A stretch of DNA of 64,000 nucleotides from Oscillospiraceae bacterium. Lineage in GTDB: Bacteria; Bacillota; Clostridia; Oscillospirales; Acutalibacteraceae. The stretch is from assembly GCA_015066595.1 (NCBI GenBank), contig SVNZ01000001.1, positions 485,795 to 549,794 on the forward strand. The letters are read 5' to 3'. This document shows positions 10,026 through 19,848 of the stretch, piece after piece (position 1 is the stretch's first letter; every line of letters starts with the position of its first letter). The notes under the pieces were generated by a model. It ran no database searches and was not told the DNA's origin. It worked only from the letters and a program-made list of their open reading frames with translations. A program made the translations under genes and the position numbers.

Positions 10026-11864
10026 ATGTGCGGAATTGCCGGATGGCTGGATGACACAATCGATTTAAGAAAAAAGGATAATGAACTCTCGCTGATGTCA
10101 GAGTCATTAAAAAGAAGAGGTCCAAACGAAAGCGGTGAATATATTGCTCACGATGTTGCGCTTTTGCATCGAAGACTTTCTGTCATTGACATTGAAAACG
10201 GTAAACAGCCGATGACGCTAGAATTCAAAGGCGAAAAATACGTCATCATATATAATGGCGAGCTATATAACACGCAAGAACTCAAAGAGGAATTAAAGTC
10301 GCTTGGGCACAAATTTTTAAGTCACAGTGATACTGAAGTACTTCTACACTGTTACGCACAATTCGGCAAAAAGTGTGTCCATAAGCTAAACGGAATTTAT
10401 GCATTTGCTGTGTATGAAGTCAACTCAAAAAAGCTGTTTATGTGTAGGGACCGCATCGGAGTAAAACCGTTTTTCTACTACAAATACAAAGGCGGAATAG
10501 TTTTTGCGTCAGAAATAAAAGCACTGCTTAATAGCGGTATGGCAAAACCAACCGTGAACGAAACAGGGCTTTATGAGATTTTCTTTTTAGGGCCTGCTCG
10601 ATCACCGAAAAACGGTGTCTTCAAAGGAATCAAGGAGCTCAGGCCGGGCGAGATGGCTATATATAAAAACGGTAAGCTATATAAAGAAAAGTATTTTCGC
10701 ATCACAGCAAAAGAACATACCGACACGCAAGCTCAAACAATCGAAAAAACTCGTTTTCTGCTCACAGATGCAATAGAACGACAGCTTGTGAGTGATGTTG
10801 CGATGTGCTTCTTTTTGTCAGGAGGATTGGATTCGAGCATTATATGCAAAACCGCTGCTAACTATTACGATAAAAACAATTTAGGTCAGATAAGCACCTA
10901 CAGTGTCGAATACGAGGACAACCGAAAGTTTTTTACAAAAAGTACTTTTCAGCCTAATGCTGACTTTGACTACATCTCAACTATGGTAGAAAACACAAAT
11001 TCAAAACACACAGAAGTTGTGCTGAGCAACGCTGATGTTATGAACGCTCTGTACGACAGTGTTATTGCCAGAGATTTGCCGGGATATGTTGATATTGACT
11101 CATCCCTCTTGCTATTTTGTAAAGAAATAAAAAAAGACTACACAGTCGCTTTGTCAGGCGAATGTGCAGACGAGTTGTTCGGTGGATATCCGTGGTATCA
11201 TAATAAAAATATACTTTTTGAAGAATGTTTTCCGTGGTCAAGAAGTCAGGATATAAGGCGCTCTATTCTAAAAAAAGGTATTCTCAAAAACGGTGAAGAA
11301 TATGTTATGAGCAAGTATTTTGATACAATAAGGCGTGCTGATAAGCTACCGTCAGACTCGACAGTAGACAAACGTATGCGCGAGATGTTTATGCTAAACT
11401 TCAACTGGTTTATGCAATGTCTGCTTGAGCGAAAAGACAGATGCTCAATGTATCAAGGCCTTGAAGTACGAGTTCCGTTTTGTGATTATCGACTGGTTGA
11501 ATATGCGTACAATATGCCATGGCAGCTAAAAGCATACAATGGTAGAGAAAAAGGAATTGTAAGAAAAGCTTTTGAAGACATACTCCCTTATGACATCTGC
11601 TACAGAAAAAAGAGTCCGTACCCAAAAACTCACAATCCTGAATATATGAAGATGTGTAGCGAAAAAGTACTCACGATATTAGATAATAAAGACAATGTGT
11701 TAAGCGACTTACTTGATCGTGAAGGTGTGCTCAACATCATAGAAACCCCAGACAAAATCAGTTCACCATGGTACGGTCAGCTGATGCGGGCTCCACAGAT
11801 AATGGCATATATTATTGAGCTTGACTTCTGGTTCAAAGAATATGGCGTGGTCATAGAATGTTAA
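10026..11864 (+). CDS. asnB: Asparagine synthase (glutamine-hydrolysing)
   Basis: MCGIAGW N-terminal nucleophile, RRLSVIDIENGKQPM, SGGLDSSII PP-loop. Confidence 0.96.
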   Translation: MCGIAGWLDDTIDLRKKDNELSLMSESLKRRGPNESGEYIAHDVALLHRRLSVIDIENGKQPMTLEFKGEKYVIIYNGELYNTQELKEELKSLGHKFLSHSDTEVLLHCYAQFGKKCVHKLNGIYAFAVYEVNSKKLFMCRDRIGVKPFFYYKYKGGIVFASEIKALLNSGMAKPTVNETGLYEIFFLGPARSPKNGVFKGIKELRPGEMAIYKNGKLYKEKYFRITAKEHTDTQAQTIEKTRFLLTDAIERQLVSDVAMCFFLSGGLDSSIICKTAANYYDKNNLGQISTYSVEYEDNRKFFTKSTFQPNADFDYISTMVENTNSKHTEVVLSNADVMNALYDSVIARDLPGYVDIDSSLLLFCKEIKKDYTVALSGECADELFGGYPWYHNKNILFEECFPWSRSQDIRRSILKKGILKNGEEYVMSKYFDTIRRADKLPSDSTVDKRMREMFMLNFNWFMQCLLERKDRCSMYQGLEVRVPFCDYRLVEYAYNMPWQLKAYNGREKGIVRKAFEDILPYDICYRKKSPYPKTHNPEYMKMCSEKVLTILDNKDNVLSDLLDREGVLNIIETPDKISSPWYGQLMRAPQIMAYIIELDFWFKEYGVVIEC

Positions 11865-11974
11865 TAAATTAGTTAAAATTTGTTTGTTGTTTTAGCAAAT
11901 GATAGATGTTATAATTACCACAACAAGAACAAAAGCCTCTTGGTTTTGAATTTTAAAAGAAAGGACAGGTGAAT

Positions 11975-12478
11975 ATGAAAGAGCAACAATACAAACAAAT
12001 GAGTGAATATTTCGGTAAGACCAAACAGCGTTCCACCACAGTCAAGGCTCTTCACGATATTTTGCCTGTCATTATGATGGTGTTTTATCCTGTTCAGCTT
12101 ATTTACCTTTTTGTGACAACAGGTTTCAACAATGAAGTTTTTTTGAAAGCTACCTTCGTACCGCTTTTTGTGTTGATATTCGTTACTGTTTTGCGCTACA
12201 TCGTAAATGCGAAAAGACCATACGAAGTATATGACTACGCTCCTGTGGTCAGTAAAAAAACTAAAGGCAAGAGCTTTCCAAGCAGACACACAGCTTCTGC
12301 ATTTATTATTGCGATGGCGTTTTTATATATCCAGACAAGTCTGGGTGTAATAATGCTTTGTCTTGCGACAGTCATCGCAATCACAAGAGTACTATCAGGT
12401 GTCCACTTTGTAAGAGATGTTATCGGCGGTGCACTGATCAGTATCCTTATTGGTACAGTTTGTTTCTTCCTTATATAG
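11975..12478 (+). CDS. PAP2-family phosphatase
   Basis: KRPYEVYD...GKSFPSRHTASAF...SGVHFVRDVIGG motif triad; ATG at 11975 (GTG 11969 alternative). Confidence 0.88.
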   Translation: MKEQQYKQMSEYFGKTKQRSTTVKALHDILPVIMMVFYPVQLIYLFVTTGFNNEVFLKATFVPLFVLIFVTVLRYIVNAKRPYEVYDYAPVVSKKTKGKSFPSRHTASAFIIAMAFLYIQTSLGVIMLCLATVIAITRVLSGVHFVRDVIGGALISILIGTVCFFLI

Positions 12479-12495
12479 ATCAACCCCCTTAAAAG

Positions 12496-12526
12496 AAAAC
12501 AGCAGTCGTAAAGACTGCTGTTTTTT
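12496..12526. terminator. Bidirectional intrinsic terminator
   Basis: AAAACAGCAGTC-GTAAA-GACTGCTGTTTTTT between convergent genes. Confidence 0.85.
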
Positions 12527-12527
12527 G

Positions 12528-13433
12528 TTATTTATCAAGATTTTTATAAAAATCGAGCAATTCATCAGTGCTTAAAAAGCCTTTTGCTGCACCATCAAAA
12601 GAGATTTTATATGACGCAAAAGCACTTGCATACATAAGGCTCAGATAAGGATCAATGCCTTTTGTATAAAAATGTACAAAGGACGAAAACAATGCATCGC
12701 CTGCTCCAACGGTATTCACTACATTGTCATTATAAACTGCATCACAATGATATATTTTCTCGTCTGCTCGTACGTACATCAGCGAGCCCTTCTTGCCCAT
12801 TCCAATAACGATAATCTCACTACGGAACTTATCTTTGAGCAAATTAAGAAAAACATCTTCCCTATCTACTATATTTTCGTTGCTCAAAAAAAGTATATCA
12901 GCGCTGTTCATATAGTCAAAGTTGTATTCGTCGTCTATGTCAGACAAGGTGTGAACATCACAAGCTATACGCTTTCCCATTGATTTTCCAAGCTTCAAAA
13001 GATTGCGTGAAAAGTTAATGTTGCACAAACACAAAGTATCACAGTCTTGTGCAGCTTTTTCAAAAAGTTCTTCATCAAAGCTTTTTTGTTGAAAGTCTTT
13101 TAAATCACAAAAAATTCTGCGTCTGCCGCTATCATCATAAAGCACAACAGATTGAGCAGTGTTGCCGCTGTCGCACAAGTAATCAATAGACACGTTGTTT
13201 TTTGTAAGAACGCTTTTCACCATTTCGCCTGCGCTATCATCACCCACCATTGACAAAAGCTTTACTTCGTCGGATAATGAACTAAACGCAAGAGATAAAT
13301 TAAGCCCTACTCCTGCAGGATATGAATTGACACCAAAGAAGTTGTAGTCGATGGGTATGTATTCAAGCGGAAAGCTTTTCACTTTTACTGTGGTTTCCAT
13401 ATTCACAAGTCCGCACACAAGTATTTTGCTCAT
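12528..13433 (-). CDS. PfkB-family carbohydrate kinase
   Basis: NTVGAGDALFSSFV signature, PAGVGLNLSLA N-terminal motif. Confidence 0.88.
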   Translation of the reverse strand: MSKILVCGLVNMETTVKVKSFPLEYIPIDYNFFGVNSYPAGVGLNLSLAFSSLSDEVKLLSMVGDDSAGEMVKSVLTKNNVSIDYLCDSGNTAQSVVLYDDSGRRRIFCDLKDFQQKSFDEELFEKAAQDCDTLCLCNINFSRNLLKLGKSMGKRIACDVHTLSDIDDEYNFDYMNSADILFLSNENIVDREDVFLNLLKDKFRSEIIVIGMGKKGSLMYVRADEKIYHCDAVYNDNVVNTVGAGDALFSSFVHFYTKGIDPYLSLMYASAFASYKISFDGAAKGFLSTDELLDFYKNLDK

Positions 13434-13540
13434 AACTACCTCGCATAAATTGATATCAAAATTGTATAGTAAAAAACATTTTGAGTCAAGAAATCATATA
13501 AAGTATAGATTTGTATATAATAAATTTGAGGTGCATAACT

Positions 13541-14455
13541 ATGATATATACAGTAACGCTCAATCCGGCTCTTGACTATGTCCTTAATATGGACAACAAT
13601 CCGATTATGGGCACTATAAACAGAAGTGAAAATGAACATATCTACTACGGTGGAAAAGGTATCAACGTTTCATCCGTATTAAAAGAGCTTTCAGTTGACA
13701 GTATTGCAACAGGTTTTTTGGCAGGTTTCACCGGAAAAGAAATTGAATGTATGCTTGAGAGTGATAAAATACAGACTGATTTTGTGCATATTGATAACGG
13801 TTTTTCAAGAATAAATGTAAAAATACGCTCTGATGAAGAAACAGACATCAACGCTACAGGGCCTGATATCACTGACTATGATATGCACTTGCTTTATAAA
13901 AAGCTTGAAAACCTGACAACTGACGATGTGCTTGTGCTGTCAGGCAGTGCACCCAAAAATGTTGATGACAATGTGTATGCAAAGATACTTTCAAAGGTAG
14001 CTAAATCAGGTGCCACAACTGTTGTTGACTGCAGTGGTAAAATGCTACTGAATACATTGCAGTTCAATCCGTTTTTGATAAAGCCAAACATCAAAGAGCT
14101 TATAGAAACATTCGGTGCAAAAATCAGCACATTGCACGATGTTGAAAAGTACGCAATAAAGCTACAGAACTTAGGTGCTAAGAACGTGCTTGTTTCTATG
14201 GGAGATAAAGGCTCGGTGTTGTTCACTGACGACAAGCAGGTGATAATGCAAAGTGCACCAAAAGGAGTCGCAAAAGATACTGTGGGTGCCGGTGACTCGA
14301 TGGTTGCGGGGTTCATTGCAGGATATTTAAAATCGCACGACTACAAAACAGCACTAAAGCTTGCTACTGCGTGTGGCAGTGCTACTGCTTTTTCATATAC
14401 TCTATGCAAGCAAGATGAGATTTTGAAAATCTTAGAGCTGATAGACAGCAAATAA
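13541..14455 (+). CDS. 1-phosphofructokinase / tagatose-6-phosphate kinase family (PfkB)
   Basis: MIYTVTLNPALDYVL N-terminus, GGKGINVSSVL, KDTVGAGDSMVAGF. Confidence 0.9.
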   Translation: MIYTVTLNPALDYVLNMDNNPIMGTINRSENEHIYYGGKGINVSSVLKELSVDSIATGFLAGFTGKEIECMLESDKIQTDFVHIDNGFSRINVKIRSDEETDINATGPDITDYDMHLLYKKLENLTTDDVLVLSGSAPKNVDDNVYAKILSKVAKSGATTVVDCSGKMLLNTLQFNPFLIKPNIKELIETFGAKISTLHDVEKYAIKLQNLGAKNVLVSMGDKGSVLFTDDKQVIMQSAPKGVAKDTVGAGDSMVAGFIAGYLKSHDYKTALKLATACGSATAFSYTLCKQDEILKILELIDSK

Positions 14456-14461
14456 ACAACG

Positions 14462-14492
14462 AAAGGACTATGGAGCTCCATAGTCCTTTTTT
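14462..14492. terminator. Bidirectional intrinsic terminator
   Basis: Perfect 28-nt palindrome AAAGGACTATGGAGCTCCATAGTCCTTT then T tract, between convergent genes. Confidence 0.85.
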
Positions 14493-14493
14493 C

Positions 14494-15558
14494 TTATAGT
14501 ATTGTACCGCCACCTACTACTGTATCTTGAATATACATAACAACAGCCTGGCCTTTTGTTATGGCACGCTGTGGCTCATCGAAGATGAGTTTTATCACTC
14601 CGTTTTCTTGAGGATACAGCGTCGCTTTTGCCTGATTGTGCTTATAACGGATTTTTGCTTCCAGCTCAAGCGGTTCACTTAATTCTTTAATAGAAATTAA
14701 ATTTATATCTTCAGCGTAAAGCTCTTTTGAGAAAAGCTCATCGTTATCACACAAGGTGACAGTATTGGTATCGATATTCTTATCACACACGTACATCGGT
14801 CGTGGCAAAGAGAGATTGAGTCCTTTGCGCTGACCTATAGTATAGCGAATAATCCCCTTGTGAGTACCGAGCACGTTGCCACTTAAATCCACAAAGTCAC
14901 CGTCAGGAAAAGTTTTTCCTGTGTAGGTCTTAATAAACTCAGCATATTTTTTATCAGGTACAAAACAGATATCCTGACTATCCTTTTTTGATGCATTTAT
15001 AAAACCGTTTTGCTCGGCGATTTCTCTGACTTTTGCTTTAGACAACTCACCGAGTGGAAGCTTTATGTGTGAAAGGGCATCCTGAGTCAAGCTATACAGC
15101 ACATAGCTCTGATCTTTTGACTCGTCCACACCTTTTTTCAGCAGATATCTGTCGATGTTTTTATCATAGGCAACTCTGGCGTAATGACCGGTAACAACAT
15201 AATCATAGCCTTCATCTTCTGCTATTTGTAAAAGCTTTGAGAACTTTATGAAACGGTTGCAATCCACACACGGATTAGGCGTGCCACCGCTTATATAAGA
15301 ATTAACAAAACGGTCAATAACAAACTCTTTAAAGTTACTCTGCAAATCAATAACCCTGTGCTCTATACCGAGTCTGTCGCACACAGCTTTTGCGTCGATG
15401 ATATCCTGATCTGTACAGCACGACTGCTCTAAATCTATATTTATTTCTGCATGAAGTCTGAGTGTGATGCCGATTAAATCGTAGCCTTGCTGTTGCATAA
15501 GAAATGCAGCTACCGAGCTATCCACACCGCCACTCATCGCAATAATTGCTCTAGGCAT
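14494..15558 (-). CDS. mnmA: tRNA-specific 2-thiouridylase MnmA
   Basis: AMSGGVDSSVAAFL, NPCVDCNRFIKF, ESKDQSYVLY, SQDICFV. Confidence 0.96.
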   Translation of the reverse strand: MPRAIIAMSGGVDSSVAAFLMQQQGYDLIGITLRLHAEINIDLEQSCCTDQDIIDAKAVCDRLGIEHRVIDLQSNFKEFVIDRFVNSYISGGTPNPCVDCNRFIKFSKLLQIAEDEGYDYVVTGHYARVAYDKNIDRYLLKKGVDESKDQSYVLYSLTQDALSHIKLPLGELSKAKVREIAEQNGFINASKKDSQDICFVPDKKYAEFIKTYTGKTFPDGDFVDLSGNVLGTHKGIIRYTIGQRKGLNLSLPRPMYVCDKNIDTNTVTLCDNDELFSKELYAEDINLISIKELSEPLELEAKIRYKHNQAKATLYPQENGVIKLIFDEPQRAITKGQAVVMYIQDTVVGGGTIL

Positions 15559-15559
15559 T

Positions 15560-16729
15560 TTATACTCCTTTTAGAATAGTTTTTATCGCATTTACGCAGT
15601 AATCTATCTCGCTTTTTTCATTAAAAAATGAGAATGAAAATCTCACAGTACCCAAAGGAAAAGTGCCCATGGCTTTGTGAGCAGACGGTGAACAATGCAA
15701 TCCGCATCGTGTCATAACACCGTAGTCACTCTCGAGCACTTTACTCACATATGCGTTGTCTGTTTTTTCAAACGAAAGTGACACAACCGAAGTAGTGATA
15801 TCATTATCGGCACAATAGACTTTGACATCATGTAAGTCTTTCACAAGTGAAACAAAGTAGTCACGAAGTTTGTGTTCTTTGTCACGTATTTTATCGATAC
15901 ACACATTGTTTATAAATTTGAGCGAATGGTTCAGTGCAACTATACCACACAAATTAAGTGTACCACTCTCGTATTTATCAGGCAGGATATCAGGCTGGTT
16001 ATAAGAATGTGAAATGCTACCTGTGCCGCCTGTCACAATTGGTTTCATAATTTTCGAGAGAGGCTCTGATATTGCAAATCCGCCTATTCCCTGCAAGGAC
16101 AAAAGTCCTTTATGACCTGAAAAAGCAAGGAAATCTATATTTGATTTTCGCATCGAAATATCAACAGTACCTGCGGTCTGGGCAGTATCAACAGCAAAGA
16201 AAACACCTTTGCGCTTACACACCTCTCCTATCGCTGTGATGTCACTAATAGTTCCGAAAACATTAGATGCGTGGTTGATGATAACCGCCTTAGTGTTAGG
16301 CTTTATAAGACTTTCTACGCTATCGGCATGCACTGCTCCTTTTTCATCACACAAGGCTTCATCAAAAGTGATATTACGTTCATCTTTCAAATTGTAAAGT
16401 GTACGCATCACAGCGTGGTGTTCGAGTGAACCTGTTACTATATGGTCTCCCTCACACAAAACTCCACGTAAAAACATATTGATTGACTGGGTTACACCTG
16501 AAGTGAATATAATTCTTTTGCAGAATTTTTCAGGTTCATCAGAACAATCAAAAAAACGTGCAAGCAGAATACGTGTTTCAATAACTAAGTCGGACAGGTC
16601 GCTTGACAATGAATACATACCACGATTTATGTTGACACATCCGTTATCTATGAAATTGGAAACTGTTTTGGACAAATAAGGTGCTTTCGGAAAAGAAGTC
16701 GCTGCATTGTCAAAGTAAATCTTTTTCAT
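15560..16729 (-). CDS. Cysteine desulfurase family protein (class V aminotransferase; type associated with SDMH loci)
   Basis: MKKIYFDNAATSFPKA, SGHKGLLSLQGIGG (PLP Lys), TRCGLHCSPSAHKAMGTFPLGTVRFS. Confidence 0.9.
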   Translation of the reverse strand: MKKIYFDNAATSFPKAPYLSKTVSNFIDNGCVNINRGMYSLSSDLSDLVIETRILLARFFDCSDEPEKFCKRIIFTSGVTQSINMFLRGVLCEGDHIVTGSLEHHAVMRTLYNLKDERNITFDEALCDEKGAVHADSVESLIKPNTKAVIINHASNVFGTISDITAIGEVCKRKGVFFAVDTAQTAGTVDISMRKSNIDFLAFSGHKGLLSLQGIGGFAISEPLSKIMKPIVTGGTGSISHSYNQPDILPDKYESGTLNLCGIVALNHSLKFINNVCIDKIRDKEHKLRDYFVSLVKDLHDVKVYCADNDITTSVVSLSFEKTDNAYVSKVLESDYGVMTRCGLHCSPSAHKAMGTFPLGTVRFSFSFFNEKSEIDYCVNAIKTILKGV

Positions 16730-16732
16730 ATA

Positions 16733-16899
16733 TTTCTCTTATAGAATTAATTTTTATTCTTCATTCAAACTATCACAAGGTTTATTTTCTTATTCAGAAT
16801 TATTGTTATTTTCTTTATTAGCATTATTATAAATGTAATTTCTTTTATAGAAATTATTTATAATTCGTATTTCGAAATTTATTTATTTCTAAATCAGAA
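16733..16899. repeat. Degenerate array of short palindromes, consensus TTTCT-N5-AGAA
   Basis: Strong copies at 16733, 16786, 16839, 16886; weak copies at 16756, 16810, 16863. Confidence 0.6.
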
Positions 16900-17932
16900 T
16901 TATACGCTCGTTGCCCGTGTATTCTTCGACCTCTCCGATGATGTTTGAAGACAGCGTACACTGCTGTAAATCAAAAAGCAGTGCATCAGCATCACTCTCA
17001 CTAACGCTGATGAGAAGTCCACCTGATGTCTGTGGGTCAAAGAGCACATCCTGAATATGTAGTGGTACATCGCCCACGTTCACATAAGGCTCTGCAAATG
17101 TTCTGTTTCTATACATTCCTTCAGGCAAAATACCCATTTTCGCAAACTCTGTTGCTTCGTCGATGATATCTATGTTATCAGTATAAATCTTTATCTGAGT
17201 GTTGGAGCCTTGAGCCATTTCGAGGCTGTGCCCCATCATAGAAAAACCTGTGACATCTGTGCACGCATGCACATCGTACTTCACCATACAATCACGAGCT
17301 GATTTGTTAAGAAAAGTCATCGCTTCAACTGCTTTTTGTACACTCTCTTTTGAAGCAATGTCGGCTTTTTGCGCGGTTGTAATGATGCCGATGCCGAGCG
17401 GTTTTGTATATATCAGCTTGTCGCCAACCTTTGCACCGCTGTTTGTATAAAACTTTTTCGGGTGTGCAAAACCTGTGACACACAGTCCGTATTTGGGCTC
17501 ATCATCGTAGATACTGTGTCCGCCAGAAACCACTGCACCCGCTTCGAAAACTTTGTCGTATCCGCCCTTTAGTATCTTGTGGACGTCTTCGTTATCCATG
17601 GATTTTGGTACACACATAATATTGAGTGCAGTTTTAGGCTCAGCACCCATAGCGTAAATATCGGAAAGTGCGTTTGCTGCTGCAATCTGACCAAAGGTGT
17701 ACGGGTCATCTGCGATAGGCGGAAAAAAGTCAACAGTCTGTACGATGCACAAATCGTCGCTCACCTTATATACACAAGCATCATCGCTTTTATCAAAACC
17801 GACGAGCAGATTCTCGTCGTGTTTTACGTTTAAGTCACCCAAAAGCTGAGCGAGCACTCCGGCACCTACTTTTGCACCACAGCCGGAACACTTCGATAGC
17901 TTTGTGAGTTTTATGCTATCCTTATTTTCCAA
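16889..17932 (-). CDS. selD: Selenide, water dikinase SelD (Cys form)
   Basis: KLSKCSGCGAKVG, VQTVDFFPPIADDPYTFGQIAAANALSDIYAMG. Confidence 0.94.
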   Translation of the reverse strand: MENKDSIKLTKLSKCSGCGAKVGAGVLAQLLGDLNVKHDENLLVGFDKSDDACVYKVSDDLCIVQTVDFFPPIADDPYTFGQIAAANALSDIYAMGAEPKTALNIMCVPKSMDNEDVHKILKGGYDKVFEAGAVVSGGHSIYDDEPKYGLCVTGFAHPKKFYTNSGAKVGDKLIYTKPLGIGIITTAQKADIASKESVQKAVEAMTFLNKSARDCMVKYDVHACTDVTGFSMMGHSLEMAQGSNTQIKIYTDNIDIIDEATEFAKMGILPEGMYRNRTFAEPYVNVGDVPLHIQDVLFDPQTSGGLLISVSESDADALLFDLQQCTLSSNIIGEVEEYTGNERIILI

Positions 17933-17942
17933 AACAACTACC

Positions 17943-18725
17943 TCATTTTTTAAGATTCAGGCACGCTTCGAGTACTCCACCACCTACAGCCAGAGCTTTG
18001 TCAGAAACAGTATAGCAATGCTCTTTTTCACATCTTGGGTCAATATCGCCTGACTTCATATTAGGAGTGACAAGCGTACCTTTAGGTAAGATACCACGCA
18101 AAATCCCAGATACATTACACACCACAGGCGTGCTGTCAACACAGGCTACTACTTCTCCCTCTTGAACAGTATCACCTATCTCAAAAATAGGGTTAAACAC
18201 GCCATAATGAGGTGAGCGGATAATGCGGTCTGTTGTATGACCATCGATATCACCGGGGATACCCGTGTTTTCGATAGCACTTCCCTCGTAGTACACACGA
18301 CCTAAATAGTGACCACGCTTTGTTTCAACTACTGCGTGACAGTCACTTAGTGCAGTAAAGCCCGGTCCTACACCAATAACAACAGGCGCATCGTCTATGT
18401 CTGTTCCCAAATTTTCTTTTGCTAAAATCGCATCTATTAGAAAATCAGGTTTGAGTTCTTTTATACAAGATGCTTTTTCGTCAACAATGACTGCTATATC
18501 TCCGTTTTCCAAAATAGCTCTGATGTTTTCAACATCTTTTGCTAAAACAGCTTTCACGTCTTCTACAACACACTCGCCATTGCTGACCGCTTCAGAAAAA
18601 CAGACGGTGCGTCGTATCGCTGTAGGAGCGCTGATTTCTGTCATAACTACCTGAAATTTTGCTTTGTGAAGTCGCAAGGCTATGCCCGATGCGATATCTC
18701 CTGCACCTTTAATTACTGCTAACAT
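17943..18725 (-). CDS. yqeB: Selenium-dependent molybdenum hydroxylase accessory protein YqeB
   Basis: VIKGAGDIASGIALRL, VGPGFTAL.DCHAVVETKRGHYLGRV; adjacent to selD and yqeC. Confidence 0.9.
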   Translation of the reverse strand: MLAVIKGAGDIASGIALRLHKAKFQVVMTEISAPTAIRRTVCFSEAVSNGECVVEDVKAVLAKDVENIRAILENGDIAVIVDEKASCIKELKPDFLIDAILAKENLGTDIDDAPVVIGVGPGFTALSDCHAVVETKRGHYLGRVYYEGSAIENTGIPGDIDGHTTDRIIRSPHYGVFNPIFEIGDTVQEGEVVACVDSTPVVCNVSGILRGILPKGTLVTPNMKSGDIDPRCEKEHCYTVSDKALAVGGGVLEACLNLKK

Positions 18726-19392
18726 ACCATTCCCCTTTGAGTAATGATGAAATAATGCATTTTTTATATATCTTTTTGCTTAATAACTCTGCTTTTTGAG
18801 TCAACTCAAAAGTGTCGCACTTGTTGATAACAACTACGTCGTGCAAGTTCTCAAACTTTAGTAGTGAAGCCACCATAGTATCGCTGACTATATCGGTGCT
18901 TTTGCAAGAAACTATCTCGCAAAAGCGATCGACTCTGTGGGTGACGTCTTGTGCCTTATTCTCAAGTGCATCTATTCCCACAACAAGTATAGTGGCGTTT
19001 GAATCACAAGGAATCACAGGTTCGTACTCCAAATGTGCTTTGAGCGGTAGCCTTTTTGAGCCATCAGCTTCGACTAGTATGTAGTCACATACTAAACTCA
19101 GTTCACTAAAGCTAAAGTGTGGAGTAGTGAGCTTATCGTTGTCTGCTTTTGTGCCGATGCACACACATCGGTGATGCTTTAGTTCTTCTGCTATATGCGA
19201 CAGCGGTGTAGAATCATCAGTAATAATATTTTTGAAAACATCGCTTTTTTTGATATGAGTGGTCGTCATTATAACAACAGTGCCAAAAGCTTTGAGTTCA
19301 TCAGCAAGAGTGTGGATAAGCGTTGTTTTTCCACCACCGCCTATGATGCTTGTTATTCCTCTTTTTATATCAAGTAATTTATAAAGTTTCAT
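18709..19392 (-). CDS. yqeC: Putative selenium-dependent hydroxylase accessory protein YqeC
   Basis: GGGGKTTLIHTLADEL P-loop, ILVEADGSKRLPLKAHLEYEPVIP. Confidence 0.9.
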   Translation of the reverse strand: MKLYKLLDIKRGITSIIGGGGKTTLIHTLADELKAFGTVVIMTTTHIKKSDVFKNIITDDSTPLSHIAEELKHHRCVCIGTKADNDKLTTPHFSFSELSLVCDYILVEADGSKRLPLKAHLEYEPVIPCDSNATILVVGIDALENKAQDVTHRVDRFCEIVSCKSTDIVSDTMVASLLKFENLHDVVVINKCDTFELTQKAELLSKKIYKKCIISSLLKGEWYVSSN

Positions 19393-19464
19393 ATGGTTAT
19401 TCTACGAAAAGATAACGGATAACAAACAATATGTCAACGCAAAACTGCACTGACATACCGAAAG

Positions 19465-19848
19465 TTATTTTTCTAATTTAGAATTTTCTTCTATCCATGA
19501 AAAATGTTCAATGTACTTATTTTTGCCATACTCAAAAAGCTCTGCTTCACAAAGTCGAAAGCTACTTAAAAGTCTCTCGGCTTTTTGAGTGAGTACTGCA
19601 CCGCCACCGTCGGCACCACCAGTCTTAGAGATAAGAAGTTCAAAGCCTAGGTTTTCTTCCGCACGCTTTATGATAGTCCATGCTTTCGAATAAGACATAC
19701 CGATTGAAAAAGCGGCTTTTCTGATAGAGTTATTCTCTTTAATTTTTTCTAGCAAAAGTGCTACACCCGGACCAAAGCATTTTTCATCAGTAAAAAACTG
19801 CAAAGTGAGCTTTGGGTGGAGTTTTGCTATGGTTTCTTTTCTTTGCAT
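19465..19848 (-). CDS. ModE N-terminal-like winged HTH regulator
   Basis: NNSIRKAAFSIGMSYSKAWTIIKRAEENLGFELL; ATG at 19848 overlaps the stop of the preceding gene (TAATG), preferred over 19923. Confidence 0.8.
   Translation of the reverse strand: MQRKETIAKLHPKLTLQFFTDEKCFGPGVALLLEKIKENNSIRKAAFSIGMSYSKAWTIIKRAEENLGFELLISKTGGADGGGAVLTQKAERLLSSFRLCEAELFEYGKNKYIEHFSWIEENSKLEK

Noticed and set aside
16889-17932. SelD considered as a selenoprotein (in-frame UGA)
   Set aside because: The active-site position reads Cys (KCSGCGAK) in an uninterrupted ORF
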